Source: Molossus alvarezi
Taxonomy: Eukaryota; Chordata; Mammalia; Chiroptera; Molossidae
Length of the DNA: 64,000 nucleotides
Reading direction: 5' to 3'
Assembly (NCBI GenBank): GCA_037176705.1
Contig: CM073886.1
Coordinates: 186,001 to 250,000 of the forward strand
The notes beneath the pieces are model-generated. The model did not search any database. It saw only the letters and a list, made by a program, of their open reading frames with translations, and was not told the origin of the DNA. This document shows, one piece after another, positions 38,209 through 50,300 of this stretch (positions within the stretch are counted from its first letter, which is position 1; each line of letters starts with the position of its first letter). The position numbers and the translations under genes are program-made.

Positions 38209-38988
38209 GTCTCCCCTGCTCTGTGCTCCTCTCTCAGAACCATGGTCCCCTCTTCTCTGTGCTCCTCTCAGACTTATGGTCTCCCCTGCTCTGTGCTCCT
38301 CTCTCAGACCCATGGTCTCCCCTGCTCGGTGCTCCTCACTCAGACCCATGGTCTCCCCTACTCTGTGCTCCTCTCTGAGACCCATAGAATACTCTTCTCT
38401 GTGCCCCTCTCAGAACCATGGTGTCCCAGCTCTGTGCTCCTATCTCAGACCCATGGTCTCCCCTGCTCTGTGCCCCTCTCTCAGACCCATGGTCTCTCTT
38501 CTCTGTGCTCCTCTCTCAGACACATGGTCTCCCCAGTTCTGTGCTCCTCTCTCAGACACATGGTCTCCTCTTCTCTGTGCTCCTCTCTCAGCCTTATGGT
38601 CTCCCCTGCTCTGTGCTCCTCTCTCAGAACCATGGTCCCCTCTTCTCTGTGCTCCTCTCAGACTTATGGTCTCCCCTGCTCTGTGCTCCTCTCTCAGACC
38701 CATGGTCTCCCCTGCTCGGTGCTCCTCACTCAGACCCATGGTCTCCCCTACTCTGTGCTCCTCTCTGAGACCCATAGAATACTCTTCTCTGTGCCCCTCT
38801 CAGAACCATGGTGTCCCAGCTCTGTCTTCCTCTCTCAGACCCATGGTCTCCCCTTCTCTGTGCCCCTCTCTCAGACCCATGGTCTCTCTTCTCTGTGCTC
38901 CTCTCTCAGACACATGGTCTCCCCAGTTCTGTGCTCCTCTCTCAGACACATGGTCTCCTCTTCTCTGTGCTCCTCTCTCAGCCTTATG
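38209..38988. repeat. 390-bp tandem duplication carried into E copy 2
   Basis: This is the counterpart of 27,781-28,560 at an offset of 10,428 bp, with units at about 38,209-38,598 and 38,599-38,988. The same CAGAACCATGGTCCCCTC and CTCCTCACTCAGACCC words recur 390 bp apart. Confidence 0.87.
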
Positions 38989-41008
38989 GTCTCCCCTGCT
39001 CTGTGCTCCTCTCTTAGACCCATGGTCTCCCCGGCTTTATGCTCCTCTCTGAGACCCATGGTCTCCCCTGCTCTTTGCTCTTCTCTCCGACCCATGGTCT
39101 CCCCTACTCTGTGCTACTCTCTGAGACCCATAGAATACTCTTCTCTGTGCCCCTCTCAGAACCATGGTGTCCCAGCTCTGTGCTCCTCTCTCAGACACAG
39201 GGTCTCCCCAGTTCTCTGCTCCTCTCTCAGAAACATGGTCTCCTCTTTTCTGTGCTCCTCTCTCAGCCTTATGGTCTCCCCTGCTCTGTGTTCCTCTCTC
39301 AGACCCATGGTCTCTCTTCTCTGTGCTCCTCTCCCAGACCCATGGTCTTCCCTGCTCTGTGCTCCTCTCTCAGACCCTTGGACTCCCCTGCTCTGTGCTC
39401 CTCTCTGAGACCCATAGACTCCTCTTCTCTGTGCCCCTCTCAGACCCATGGTCTCCCCAGCTCTGTGCTCCTCTCTCAGACCCATGGTGTCCCCTGCTCT
39501 TTGCTCCTCTCTCAGACCCATGGTCTCTACTGCTCTTTGCTCCTCTCTCAGACCCATGGTCTCCCCTGCTCGGTGCTCCTCTCTCAGACCCATGGTCTCC
39601 CCTACTCGGTGCTCCTCTCTGAGACCCATAGAATACTCTTCTCTGTGCCCCTCTCAGAACAATGGTGTCCCAGCTCTGTGCTCCTCTCTCAGACCCATGG
39701 TCTCCCCTGCTCTGTGCCCCTCTCTCAGACCCATGGTCTCTCTTCTCTGTGCTCCTCTCTCAGACACATGGTCTCCCCAATTCTGTGCTCCTCTCTCAGA
39801 CACATGGTCTCCTCTTCTCTGTGCCCCTCTCTCAGCCTTATGGTCTCCCCTGCTCTGTGCTCCTCTCTCAGACCCATGGTCTCTCTTCTCTGTGCTCGTC
39901 TCTCAGACCCATGGTCTCCCCGGCTCTTTGCTCCTCTCTCAGACCCATGGTCTCCCTTGCTCTTTGCTCTTCTCTCAGACGCATTGTCTCCCCTGCTCGG
40001 TGTTCCACTCTCAGACCCATGGTCTCTCTTCTCTGTGCTCCTCTCTCAGACCCATGGTCTCCCCTGCTCTGTGCTCCTCTCTCAGACCCTTGGACTCCCC
40101 TCCTCTGTGCTCCTCTCTGAGACCCATAGACTCCTCTTATCTGTGCCCCTCTCAGACCCATGGTCTCCCCAGCTCTGTGCTCCTCTCTCAGACCCATGGT
40201 CTCCCCTGCTCTGTGCTCCTCTCTGAGACCCATAGACTCCTCTTCTCTGTGCCCTTCTCAGACCCATGGTCTCCCTTGCTCTTTGCTCCTCTGTCAGACC
40301 CAAGGTCTCCCCTGCACTTTGCTATTCTCTCAGACCCATGGGCTCCCATACTCTGTGCTCCTCTCTCACACCCATGATCTCCTCTTCTCTGTGCTCCATT
40401 CAGACCCATGGTCTCCACTGCTCTGTGCTCCTCTCTCAGACCCATGGTCTCCCCTCTTCTGTGTTCCTCTCAGACCCATTGTCTCCCATGCTCTTTGCAC
40501 CTCTCTCAGACCCATGGTCTCCTCTTCTCTGTGCTCCTCTCTCAGACTTATGGTCTCCCCTGCTCTGTGCTCCTCTCTCAGACCCATGGTCTCCCCTGCT
40601 CTTTGCTCTTCTCTCAGACACATGGACTCCCCTGCTCGGTGCTCCTCTCTCAGACCCATGGTCTCTCTTCTCTGCTCCTCTCTCAGACCCATGGCCTCCT
40701 CTTCTCTGTGCTCGTCTCTCAGACTTATGGTCTCCCCTGCTCTGTGCTCCTCTCTCAGACCCATGGTCTCCCCTTCACTGTGCACCTCCCTCAGACCCAT
40801 GGTCTCTCCTCTCTGTGCTCCTCTCTCGTACCCATGGTCTCCCCAACTCTGTGCTCCTCTCTCAGACCCATAGTCTCCTCTTCTCTGTGCTCCTCTCTCA
40901 GACTTATGGTCTCCCCTGCTCTGTGCTCCTCTCTCAGAACCATGGTCTCCCCTGCTCTGTGCTCCTCTCTGAGAACCATGGTCTCCCCTGCTCTGTGCTC
41001 CTCTATTA

Positions 41009-41435
41009 GATCCATAGACCCCTCTTCTGTGTTCCCCTCTCAGACCCATGGTCTTCCCAGCTCTGTGCTCCTCTCTCAGACCCATGGTCTCCCCTCTTCT
41101 GTGCTCCTCTCAGACCCATGGTCTCCACTGCTCTTTGCTCTTCTATCTGACCCATGGTCTCCCCTGCTCGGTGCTCCTCCCCCAGACCCATTGTCTCTCT
41201 TCTCTGTGCTCCTCTCTCAGACCCATGGTCTCCCCTGCTCTGTACTCCTCTCTCAGACCCATGGTCTTCCCGGCTCTGTGCTTCTCTCTCAGACCCATCG
41301 TCTCCACTGTTCTGTGCTCCTTTTTCAGACCCATGGTCTCCCCTGCTCTTTGCTCTTCTCTCAGACCCATGGTCTCCCCTGCTCGGTGCTCCTCTCTCAG
41401 ACTAATGGTCTCCTCTTCTCTGTGCTCCTATCTCA
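41009..41435. repeat. Transition monomers between E copy 2 and the D array
   Basis: This is ordinary monomer sequence. It resembles E near 30,600-31,000 but shares TTCTATCTGACCC and CTCCTCCCCCAGACC variants with the D units (about 45,640-45,690), where E copy 1 has TTCTATCGGACCC and CTCCTCTCCCAGACC. It therefore reads as a bridge between the two families. Confidence 0.7.
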
Positions 41436-42705
41436 GACTTATGGTCTCCCCTGCTCTGTGCTCCTCTCTCAGACCCATTGTCTCCCCTGCTCTGTGCTCC
41501 TCTCTCAGGCCCATGGTCTCCCCTGCTCGGTGCTCCTCTCTCAGACCCATGGTCTCTCTTCTCTGTGCTCCTCTCTCAGACCCATGGTCTCCCCTGCTCT
41601 GTGCTCCTCTCTCAGTCCCATGGTCTCCCCTGCTGTGTGCTCTTCTCTGAGACCCATAGACTCCTCTTCTCTGTGCCCCTCTCAGACCCATGGTCTCCCC
41701 AGCTCTGTGCTCCTCTCTCAGACCCATGGTCTCTCTTCTCTGCTCCTCTCTCAGACCCATGGTCTCTCTACTCTGTGCTCCTCTCCCAGACCCATGGTCT
41801 CCCCTGCTCTGTGCTCCTCTCTCAGACCCTTGGACTCCCCTGCTCTGTGCTCCTCTCTGAGACCCATAGACTCCTCTTCTCTGTGCCCCTCTCAGACCCA
41901 TGGTCTCCCCAGCTCTGTGCTCCTCTCTCAGACCCATGGTCTCCCCTGCTCTGTGCTCCTCTCTGAGACCCATAGACTCCTCTTCTCTGTGCCCCTCTCA
42001 GACCCATGGTCTTCCCTGCTCTTTGCTCCTCTGTCAGACCATGGTCTCCCATGCACTTTGCTCTTCTCTCAGACCCATGGCCTCCCCTACTCTGTGCTCC
42101 TCTCTCACACCCATGATCTCCTCTTCTCTGTGCTCCATTCAGACCCATGGTCTCCACTGCTCTGTGCTCCTCTCTCAGACCCATGGTCTCCCCTCTTCTG
42201 TGCTCCTCTCAGACCCATGGTCTCCGATGCTCTTTGCACCTCTCTCAGACCCCTGGTCTCCTCTTTTCTGTGCTCCTTCTCAAACCCATTGTCTCCCCTA
42301 CTCTTTGCTCCTCTCTGAGACCCATAGACTCCTCTTCTCTGTGCCCCTCTCAGACCCATGGTGTCCCCTGCTCTTTGCTCCTCTCTCAGACCCATGGTCT
42401 CTACTGCTCTTTGCTCCTCTCTCAGACCCATGGTCTTCCCTGCTCGGTGCTCCTCTCTCAGACCCATGGTCTCCCCTACTCGGTGCTCCTCTCTGAGACC
42501 CATAGAATACTCTTCTCTGTGCCCCTCTCAGAACTATGGTGTCCCAGCTTTGTGCTCCTCTCTCAGACCCATGGTCTCCCCTGCTCTGTGCCCCTCTCTC
42601 AGACCCATGGTCTCTCTTCTCTGTGCTCCTCTCTCAGACACATGGTCTCCCCAGTTCTGTGCTCCTCTCAGACACATGGTCTCCTCTTCTTGTGCCCCTC
42701 TCTCA
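41436..42705. repeat. 1,270-bp D-type unit, first of a tandem pair
   Basis: This is in register with 42,706 onward at an offset of 1,270 bp. The CAGGCCCATGG monomer is at about 41,507 and 42,777; the CAGTCCCATGG / CTGTGTGCTCTTC anchor is at 41,613 and 42,883. It lacks a 107-bp, three-monomer stretch that the next unit has near 43,625-43,730. Confidence 0.86.
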
Positions 42706-44082
42706 GCCTTATGGTCTCCCCTGCTCTGTGCTCCTCTCTCAGACCCATGGTCTCCCCTGCTCTGTGCTCCTCTCTCAGGCCCATGGTCTCCCCTGCTCGG
42801 TGCTCCTCTCTCAGACCCATGGTCTCTCTTCTCTGTGCTCCTCTCTCAGACCCATGGTCTCCCCTGCTCTGTGCTCCTCTCTCAGTCCCATGGTCTCCCC
42901 TGCTGTGTGCTCTTCTCTGAGACCCATAGAGTCCTCTTCTCTGTGCCCCTCTCAGACCCATGGTCTCCCCAGCTCTGTGCTCCTCTCTCAGACCCATGGT
43001 CTCTCTTCTCTGCTCCTCTCTCAGACCCATGGTCTCTCTACTCTGTGCTCCTCTCCCAGACCCATGGTCTCCCCTGCTCTGTGCTCCTCTCTCAGACCCT
43101 TGGACTCCCCTGCTCTGTGCTCCTCTCTGAGACCCATAGACTCCTCTTCTCTGTGCCCCTCTCAGACCCATGGTCTCCCCAGCTCTGTGCTCCTCTCTCA
43201 AACCCATGGTCTCCCCTGCTCTGTGCTCCTCTCTGAGACCCATAGACTCCTCTTCTCTGTGCCCCTCTCAGACCCATGGTCTTCCCTGCTCTTTGCTCCT
43301 CTGTCAGACCATGGTCTCCCATGCACTTTGCTCTTCTCTCAGACCCATGGCCTCCCCTACTCTGTGCTCCTCTCTCACACCCATGATCTCCTCTTCTCTG
43401 TGCTCCATTCAGACCCATGGTCTCCACTGCTCTGTGCTCCTCTCTCAGACCCATGGTCTCCCCTCTTCTGTGCTCCTCTCAGACCCATGGTCTCCGATGC
43501 TCTTTGCACCTCTCTCAGACCCCTGGTCTCCTCTTTTCTGTGCTCCTTCTCAAACCCATGGTCTCCCCTACTCTTTGCTCCTCTCTGAGACCCATAGACT
43601 CCTCTTCTCTGTGCCCCTCTCAGACCCATGGTCTCCCCAGCTCTGTGCTCCTCTCTCAGACCCATGGTCTCCCCTGCTCTGTGCTCCTCTCTCAGAACCA
43701 TGGTCTCTCTTCTCTGTGCTCCTCTCTCAGACCCATGGTGTCCCCTGCTCTTTGCTCCTCTCTCAGACCCATGGTCTCTACTGCTCTTTGCTCCTCTCTC
43801 AGACCCATGGTCTTCCCTGCTCGGTGCTCCTCTCTCAGACCCATGGTCTCCCCTACTCGGTGCTCCTCTCTGAGACCCATAGAATACTCTTCTCTGTGCC
43901 CCTCTCAGAACTATGGTGTCCCAGCTTTGTGCTCCTCTCTCAGACCCATGGTCTCCCCTGCTCTGTGCCCCTCTCTCAGACCCATGGTCTCTCTTCTCTG
44001 TGCTCCTCTCTCAGACACATGGTCTCCCCAGTTCTGTGCTCCTCTCAGACACATGGTCTCCTCTTCTTGTGCCCCTCTCTCA
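42706..44082. repeat. 1,377-bp D-type unit, second of the pair and start of D copy 1
   Basis: The second unit is 107 bp longer than the first. The extra monomers near 43,625-43,730 include CCCCAGCTCTGTG, CCCTGCTCTGTG and CAGAACCATGGTCTCTC. It continues without a break into the remainder of D copy 1. Confidence 0.85.
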
Positions 44083-47000
44083 GCCTTATGGTCTCCCCTG
44101 CTCTGTGCTCCTCTCTCAGACCCATGGTCTCTCTTCTCTGTGCTCGTCTCTCAGACCCATGGTCTCCCCGGCTCTTTGCTCCTCTCTCAGACCCATGGTC
44201 TCCCTTGCTCTTTGCTCTTCTCTCAGACGCATTGTCTCCCCTGCTCAGTGTTCCACTCTCAGACCCATGGTCTCTCTTCTGTGTGCTCCTCTCTCAGACC
44301 CATAATCTCCCCTGCTCTGTGCTCCTCTCTCAGACCCTTGGACTACCCTGCTCTGTGCTCCTCTCTGAGACCCATAGACTCCTCTTATCTGTGCCCCTCT
44401 CAGACCCATGGTCTCCCCAGCTCTGTGCTCCTCTCTCAGACCCATGGTCTCCCCTGCTCTGTGCTCCTCTCTGAGACCCATAGACTCCTCTTCTCTGTGC
44501 CCTTCTCAGACCCATGGTCTCCCTTGCTCTTTGCTCCTCTGTCAGACCCATGGTCTCCCCTGCACTTTGCTATTCTCTCAGACCCATGGGCTCCCCTACT
44601 CTGTGCTCCTCTCTCACACCCATGATCTCCTCTTCTCTGTGCTCCATTCAGACCCATGGTCTCCACTGCTCTGTGCTCCTCTCTCAGACCCATGGTCTCC
44701 CCTCTTCTGTGTTCCTCTCAGACCCATGGTCTCCCATGTTCTTTGCACCTCTCTCAGTCCCTTGGTCTCCTCTTCTCTGTGCACCTCTCTCAGCCCATGG
44801 TCTCCCCTACTCTTTGCTCCTCTCTGAGACACATAGACTCGCCTTCTCTGTGCCCCTCTCAGACCCATTGTCTCCCCAGCTCTGTGATCCTCTCTCAGAC
44901 CCATGGTCTCCCCTTCACTGTGCACCTCTCTCAGACCCATGGTCTCTCTTCTCTGTGCTCCTCTCTCGTACCCATGGTCTCCCCAACTCTGTGCTCCTCT
45001 CTCAGACCCATGGTCTCCTCTTCTCTGTGCTCCTCTCTCAGAGTTATGGTCTCCCCTGCTCTGTGCTCCTCTCTCAGACCCATGGTCTCCCCTGCTCTTT
45101 GCTCTTCTCTCAGACCCATGGACTCCCCTGCTCGGTGCTCCTCTCTCAGACCCATGGTCTCTCTACTCTGCTCCTCTCTTAGACCCATGATCTCCTCTTC
45201 TCTGTGCTCGTCTCTCAGCCTTATGGTCTCCCCTGCTCTGTGCTCCTCTCTCAGACCCATGGTCTCTCCTTCACTGTGCACCTCTCTCAGACCCATGGAC
45301 TCTCCTCTCTGTGCTCCTCTCTCGTACCCATGGTCTCCCAAACTCTGTGCTCCTCTCTCAGACCCATGGTCTCCTCTTCTCTGTGCTCCTCTCTCAGACT
45401 TATGGTCTCCCCTGCTCTGTGCTCCTCTCTCAGAAACATGGTCTCCCCTGCTCTGTGCTCCTCTCTGAGAACCATGGTCTCCCCTGCTCTGTGCTCCTCT
45501 CTTAGATCCATAGACACCTCTTCTGTGTTCCCCTCTCAGACCCATGGTCTTCCCAGCTCTGTGCTCCTCTCTCAGACCCATGGTCTCCCCTCTTCTGTGC
45601 TCCTCTCAGACCCATGGTCTCCACTGCTCTTTGCTCTTCTATCTGACCCATGGTCTCCCCTGCTCGGTGCTCCTCCCCCAGACCCATTGTCTCTCTTCTC
45701 TGTGCTCCTCTCTCAGACCCATGGTCTCCCCTGCTCTGTACTCCTCTCTCAGACCCATGGTCTTCCCCGCTCTGTGCTTCTCTCTCAGACCCATCGTCTC
45801 CACTGTTCTGTGCTCCTTTTTCAGACCCATGGTCTCCCTTGCTCTTTGCTCTTCTCTCAGACCCATGGTGTCCCCTGCTCGGTCCTCCTCTCTCAGACCC
45901 ATGGTCTCTCTTCTCTGTGCTCCTATCTCAGACCCATGGTCTCCCCTATCTGTGCTCCTCTCTCAGTCCCATGGTCTCCCCTGCTGTGTGCTCCTCTCTG
46001 AGACCCATGGACTCCTCTTCTCTGTGCCCCTCTCAGACCCATGGTCTCCCCAGCTCTGTGCTCCTCTCTCAGACCCATGGTCTCCCCTCTTCTGTGCTCC
46101 TCTCAGACCCATGGTCTCTCCTGCTCTTTCCACCTCTCTCAGACACTTGGTCTCCTCTTCTCTGGGCTCCTCTCTCAGTACATGGTCTCCCCTGCTCTGT
46201 GCTCCTTTCTCAGACCCATGGTCTCCCCTGCTCTGTGCTCCTCTCTCAGAGCCATGGTCTCCTCTTCTCTGGGTTCCTCTCTCAGACCCATGGTATCCCC
46301 TTCCATGTGCTCCTCTCTCAGACCCATGGTCTCCCGTAGTCTATGCTCCTCTCTCAGTCCCATCGCCTCATCTTCTCTGTGCTCCTCTCTCAGACCCATG
46401 GTCTCCCCTCTTCTGTGCTCCTCTCAGACCCATGGTCTCCACTGCTCTTTGCTCTTCTATCGGACCCATGGTCTCCCCTGCTCGGTGCTCCTCCCCAAGA
46501 GCCATTGTCTCTCTTCTCTGTGCTCCTCTCTCAGACCCATGGTCTCCCCTGCTCTGTACTCCTCTCTCAGACCCATGATCTTCCCTGCTCTGTGCTACTC
46601 TCTCAGACCCATGGTCTCCCCTGCTCGGTGCTCCTCACTCAGACCCATGGTCTACCCTACTCTGTGCTCCTCTCTGAGACCCATAGAATACTCTTCTCTG
46701 TGCCCTTGTCAGAACCATGGTGTCCCAGCTCTGTGCTCCTCTCTCAGACCCATGGTCTCCCCTGCTCTGTGCCCACCTCTCAGACCCATGGTCTCTCTTC
46801 TCTGTGCTCCTCTCTCAGACACATGGTCTCCCCAGTTCAGTGCTCCTCTCTCAGACACATGGTCTCCTCTTCTCTGTGCTCCTCTCTCAGCCTTATGGTC
46901 TCCCCTGCTCTGTGCTCCTCTCTCAGACCCATGGTCTCTTTTCTCTGTGCTCCTCTCTCAGACCCATTGTCTCCCCGGCTTTATGCTCCTCTCTGAGACC

Positions 47001-47386
47001 CATGGTCTCCTCTGCTCTTTGCTCTTCTCTCAGACCCATGGTCTCCCCTGCTCGGTGCTCCTCCCCAAGAGCCATTGTCTCTCTTCTCTGTGCTCCTCTC
47101 TCAGACCCATGGTCTCCCCTGCTCTGTACTCCTCTCTCAGACCCTTGGACTCCCCTGCTCTGTGATCCTCTCTGAGACCCATAGACTCCTCTTCTCTGTG
47201 CCCCTCTCAGACCCATAGTCTCCCCAGCTCTGTGCTCCTCTCTCAGACCCATGGTCTCCCGTGCTCTGTGCTCCTCTCTCAGAACCATGGTCTCCCCTCT
47301 TCTGTGCCCCTCTCTCAGACCCATGGTCTCTCTTCTCTGTGCTCCTCTCTCAGACCCATGGTCTCCCCTGCTCTGTGCTCCTCTCT
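42883..47386. repeat. Higher-order block D, copy 1 (4,504 bp)
   Basis: I define D copies by the anchor CAGTCCCATGG followed by CTGCTGTGTGCTCTTCTC. It occurs at 42,883, 47,387, 52,276 and 59,147, with additional partial units at 41,613 and 57,771. D copy 1 matches copy 2 at 4,504 bp up to about 46,240. Beyond that copy 2 is 108 bp ahead because of an extra module. Typical D variants are TCCTCTTCTTGTGCCCC (a one-base-short monomer near 42,685 and 44,060) and CCCAGCTTTGTGCTCC. Confidence 0.88.
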
Positions 47387-50300
47387 CAGTCCCATGGTCT
47401 CCCCTGCTGTGTGCTCTTCTCTGAGACCCATAGACTCCTCTTCTCTGTGCCCCTCTCAGACCCATGGTCTCCCCAGCTCTGTGCTCCTCTCTCAGACCCA
47501 TGGTCTCTCTTCTCTGCTCCTCTCTCAGACCCATGGTCTCTCTACTCTGTGCTCCTCTCCCAGACCCATGGTCTCCCCTGCTCTGTGCTCCTCTCTCAGA
47601 CCCTTGGACTCCCCTGCTCTGTGCTCCTCTCTGAGACCCATAGACTCCTCTTCTCTGTGCCCCTCTCAGACCCATGGTCTCCCCAGCTCTGTGGTCCTCT
47701 CTCAGACCCATGGTCTCCCCTGCTCTGTGCTCCTCTCTGAGACCCATAGACTCCTCTTCTCTGTGCCCCTCTCAGACCCATGGTCTTCCCTGCTCTTTGC
47801 TCCTCTGTCAGACCATGGTCTCCCATGCACTTTGCTCTTCTCTCAGACCCATGGCCTCCCCTACTCTGTGCTCCTCTCTCACACCCATGATCTCCTCTTC
47901 TCTGTGCTCCATTCAGACCCATGGTCTCCACTGCTCTGTGCTCCTCTCTCAGACCCATGGTCTCCCCTCTTCTGTGCTCCTCTCAGACCCATGGTCTCCG
48001 ATGCTCTTTGCACCTCTCTCAGACCCCTGGTCTCCTCTTTTCTGTGCTCCTTCTCAAACCCATGGTCTCCCCTACTCTTTGCTCCTCTCTGAGACCCATA
48101 GACTCCTCTTCTCTGTGCCCCTCTCAGACCCATGGTCTCCCCAGCTCTGTGCTCCTCTCTCAGACCCATGGTCTCCCCTGCTCTGTGCTCCTCTCTCAGA
48201 ACCATGGTCTCTCTTCTCTGTGCTCCTCTCTCAGACCCATGGTGTCCCCTGCTCTTTGCTCCTCTCTCAGACCCATGGTCTCTACTGCTCTTTGCTCCTC
48301 TCTCAGACCCATGGTCTTCCCTGCTCGGTGCTCCTCTCTCAGACCCATGGTCTCCCCTACTCGGTGCTCCTCTCTGAGACCCATAGAATACTCTTCTCTG
48401 TGCCCCTCTCAGAACTATGGTGTCCCAGCTTTGTGCTCCTCTCTCAGACCCATGGTCTCCCCTGCTCTGTGCCCCTCTCTCAGACCCATGGTCTCTCTTC
48501 TCTGTGCTCCTCTCTCAGACACATGGTCTCCCCAGTTCTGTGCTCCTCTCAGACACATGGTCTCCTCTTCTTGTGCCCCTCTCTCAGCCTTATGGTCTCC
48601 CCTGCTCTGTGCTCCTCTCTCAGACCCATGGTCTCTCTTCTCTGTGCTCGTCTCTCAGACCCATGGTCTCCCCGGCTCTTTGCTCCTCTCTCAGACCCAT
48701 GGTCTCCCTTGCTCTTTGCTCTTCTCTCAGACGCATTGTCTCCCCTGCTCAGTGTTCCACTCTCAGACCCATGGTCTCTCTTCTGTGTGCTCCTCTCTCA
48801 GACCCATAATCTCCCCTGCTCTGTGCTCCTCTCTCAGACCCTTGGACTACCCTGCTCTGTGCTCCTCTCTGAGACCCATAGACTCCTCTTATCTGTGCCC
48901 CTCTCAGACCCATGGTCTCCCCAGCTCTGTGCTCCTCTCTCAGACCCATGGTCTCCCCTGCTCTGTGCACCTCTCTGAGACCCATAGACTCCTCTTCTCT
49001 GTGCCCTTCTCAGACCCATGGTCTCCCTTGCTCTTTGCTCCTCTGTCAGACCCATGGTCTCCCCTGCACTTTGCTATTCTCTCAGACCCATGGGCTCCCC
49101 TACTCTGTGCTCCTCTCTCACACCCATGATCTCCTCTTCTCTGTGCTCCATTCAGACCCATGGTCTCCACTGCTCTGTGCTCCTCTCTCAGACCCATGGT
49201 CTCCCCTCTTCTGTGTTCCTCTCAGACCCATGGTCTCCCATGTTCTTTGCACCTCTCTCAGTCCCTTGGTCTCCTCTTCTCTGTGCACCTCTCTCAGCCC
49301 ATGGTCTCCCCTACTCTTTGCTCCTCTCTGAGACACATAGACTCGCCTTCTCTGTGCCCCTCTCAGACCCATTGTCTCCCCAGCTCTGTGCTCCTCTCTC
49401 AGACCCATGGTCTCCCCTTCACTGTGCACCTCTCTCAGACCCATGGCCTCTCTTCTCTGTGCTCCTCTCTCGTACCCATGGTCTCCCCAACTCTGTGCTC
49501 CTCTCTCAGACCCATGGTCTCCTCTTCTCTGTGCTCCTCTCTCAGAGTTATGGTCTCCCCTGCTCTGTGCTCCTCTCTCAGACCCATGGTCTCCCCTGCT
49601 CTTTGCTCTTCTCTCAGACCCATGGACTCCCCTGCTCGGTGCTCCTCTCTCAGACCCATGGTCTCTCTACTCTGCTCCTCTCTTAGACCCATGATCTCCT
49701 CTTCTCTGTGCTCGTCTCTCAGCCTTATGGTCTCCCCTGCTCTGTGCTCCTCTCTCAGACCCATGGTCTCTCCTTCACTGTGCACCTCTCTCAGACCCAT
49801 GGACTCTCCTCTCTGTGCTCCTCTCTCGTACCCATGGTCTCCCAAACTCTGTGCTCCTCTCTCAGACCCATGGTCTCCTCTTCTCTGTGCTCCTCTCTCA
49901 GACTTATGGTCTCCCCTGCTCTGTGCTCCTCTCTCAGAAACATGGTCTCCCCTGCTCTGTGCTCCTCTCTGAGAACCATGGTCTCCCCTGCTCTGTGCTC
50001 CTCTCTTAGATCCATAGACACCTCTTCTGTGTTCCCCTCTCAGACCCATGGTCTTCCCAGCTCTGTGCTCCTCTCTCAGACCCATGGTCTCCCCTCTTCT
50101 GTGCTCCTCTCAGACCCATGGTCTCCACTGCTCTTTGCTCTTCTATCTGACCCATGGTCTCCCCTGCTCGGTGCTCCTCCCCCAGACCCATTGTCTCTCT
50201 TCTCTGTGCTCCTCTCTCAGACCCATGGTCTCCCCTGCTCTGTACTCCTCTCTCAGACCCATGGTCTTCCCCGCTCTGTGCTTCTCTCTCAGACCCATCG

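Larger units (their letters stand above)
30781..41008. repeat. Large duplication E, copy 2 (expanded by 2,386 bp)
   Basis: This is the second copy of 22,739-30,780. It starts in 8,042-bp register and changes to 10,428-bp register at 33,927, because 2,386 bp are present twice. The right boundary is gradual. Around 40,990-41,010 the match to copy 1 weakens (CTCTATTAGATCCATAGACCCC against CTCTCTTAGATCCATAGACACC near 30,575) and the sequence begins to resemble the D-type units near 45,500. Confidence 0.87.

Noticed and set aside
23499..40988. Assembly duplication as the cause of the near-identical 10,428-bp copies
   Set aside because: It cannot be excluded from sequence alone, but scattered copy-specific substitutions (for example near 25,246, 26,345 and 29,810) argue for real paralogous copies, so I kept them as biological.
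46923..47747. Minus-strand frame of 274 codons, rich in E and R (MGLREEHRAGET repeats)
   Set aside because: It resembles trichohyalin-like low complexity, but it follows from the monomer sequence and recurs throughout the window wherever the TGA frame is avoided. No unique coding sequence flanks it.
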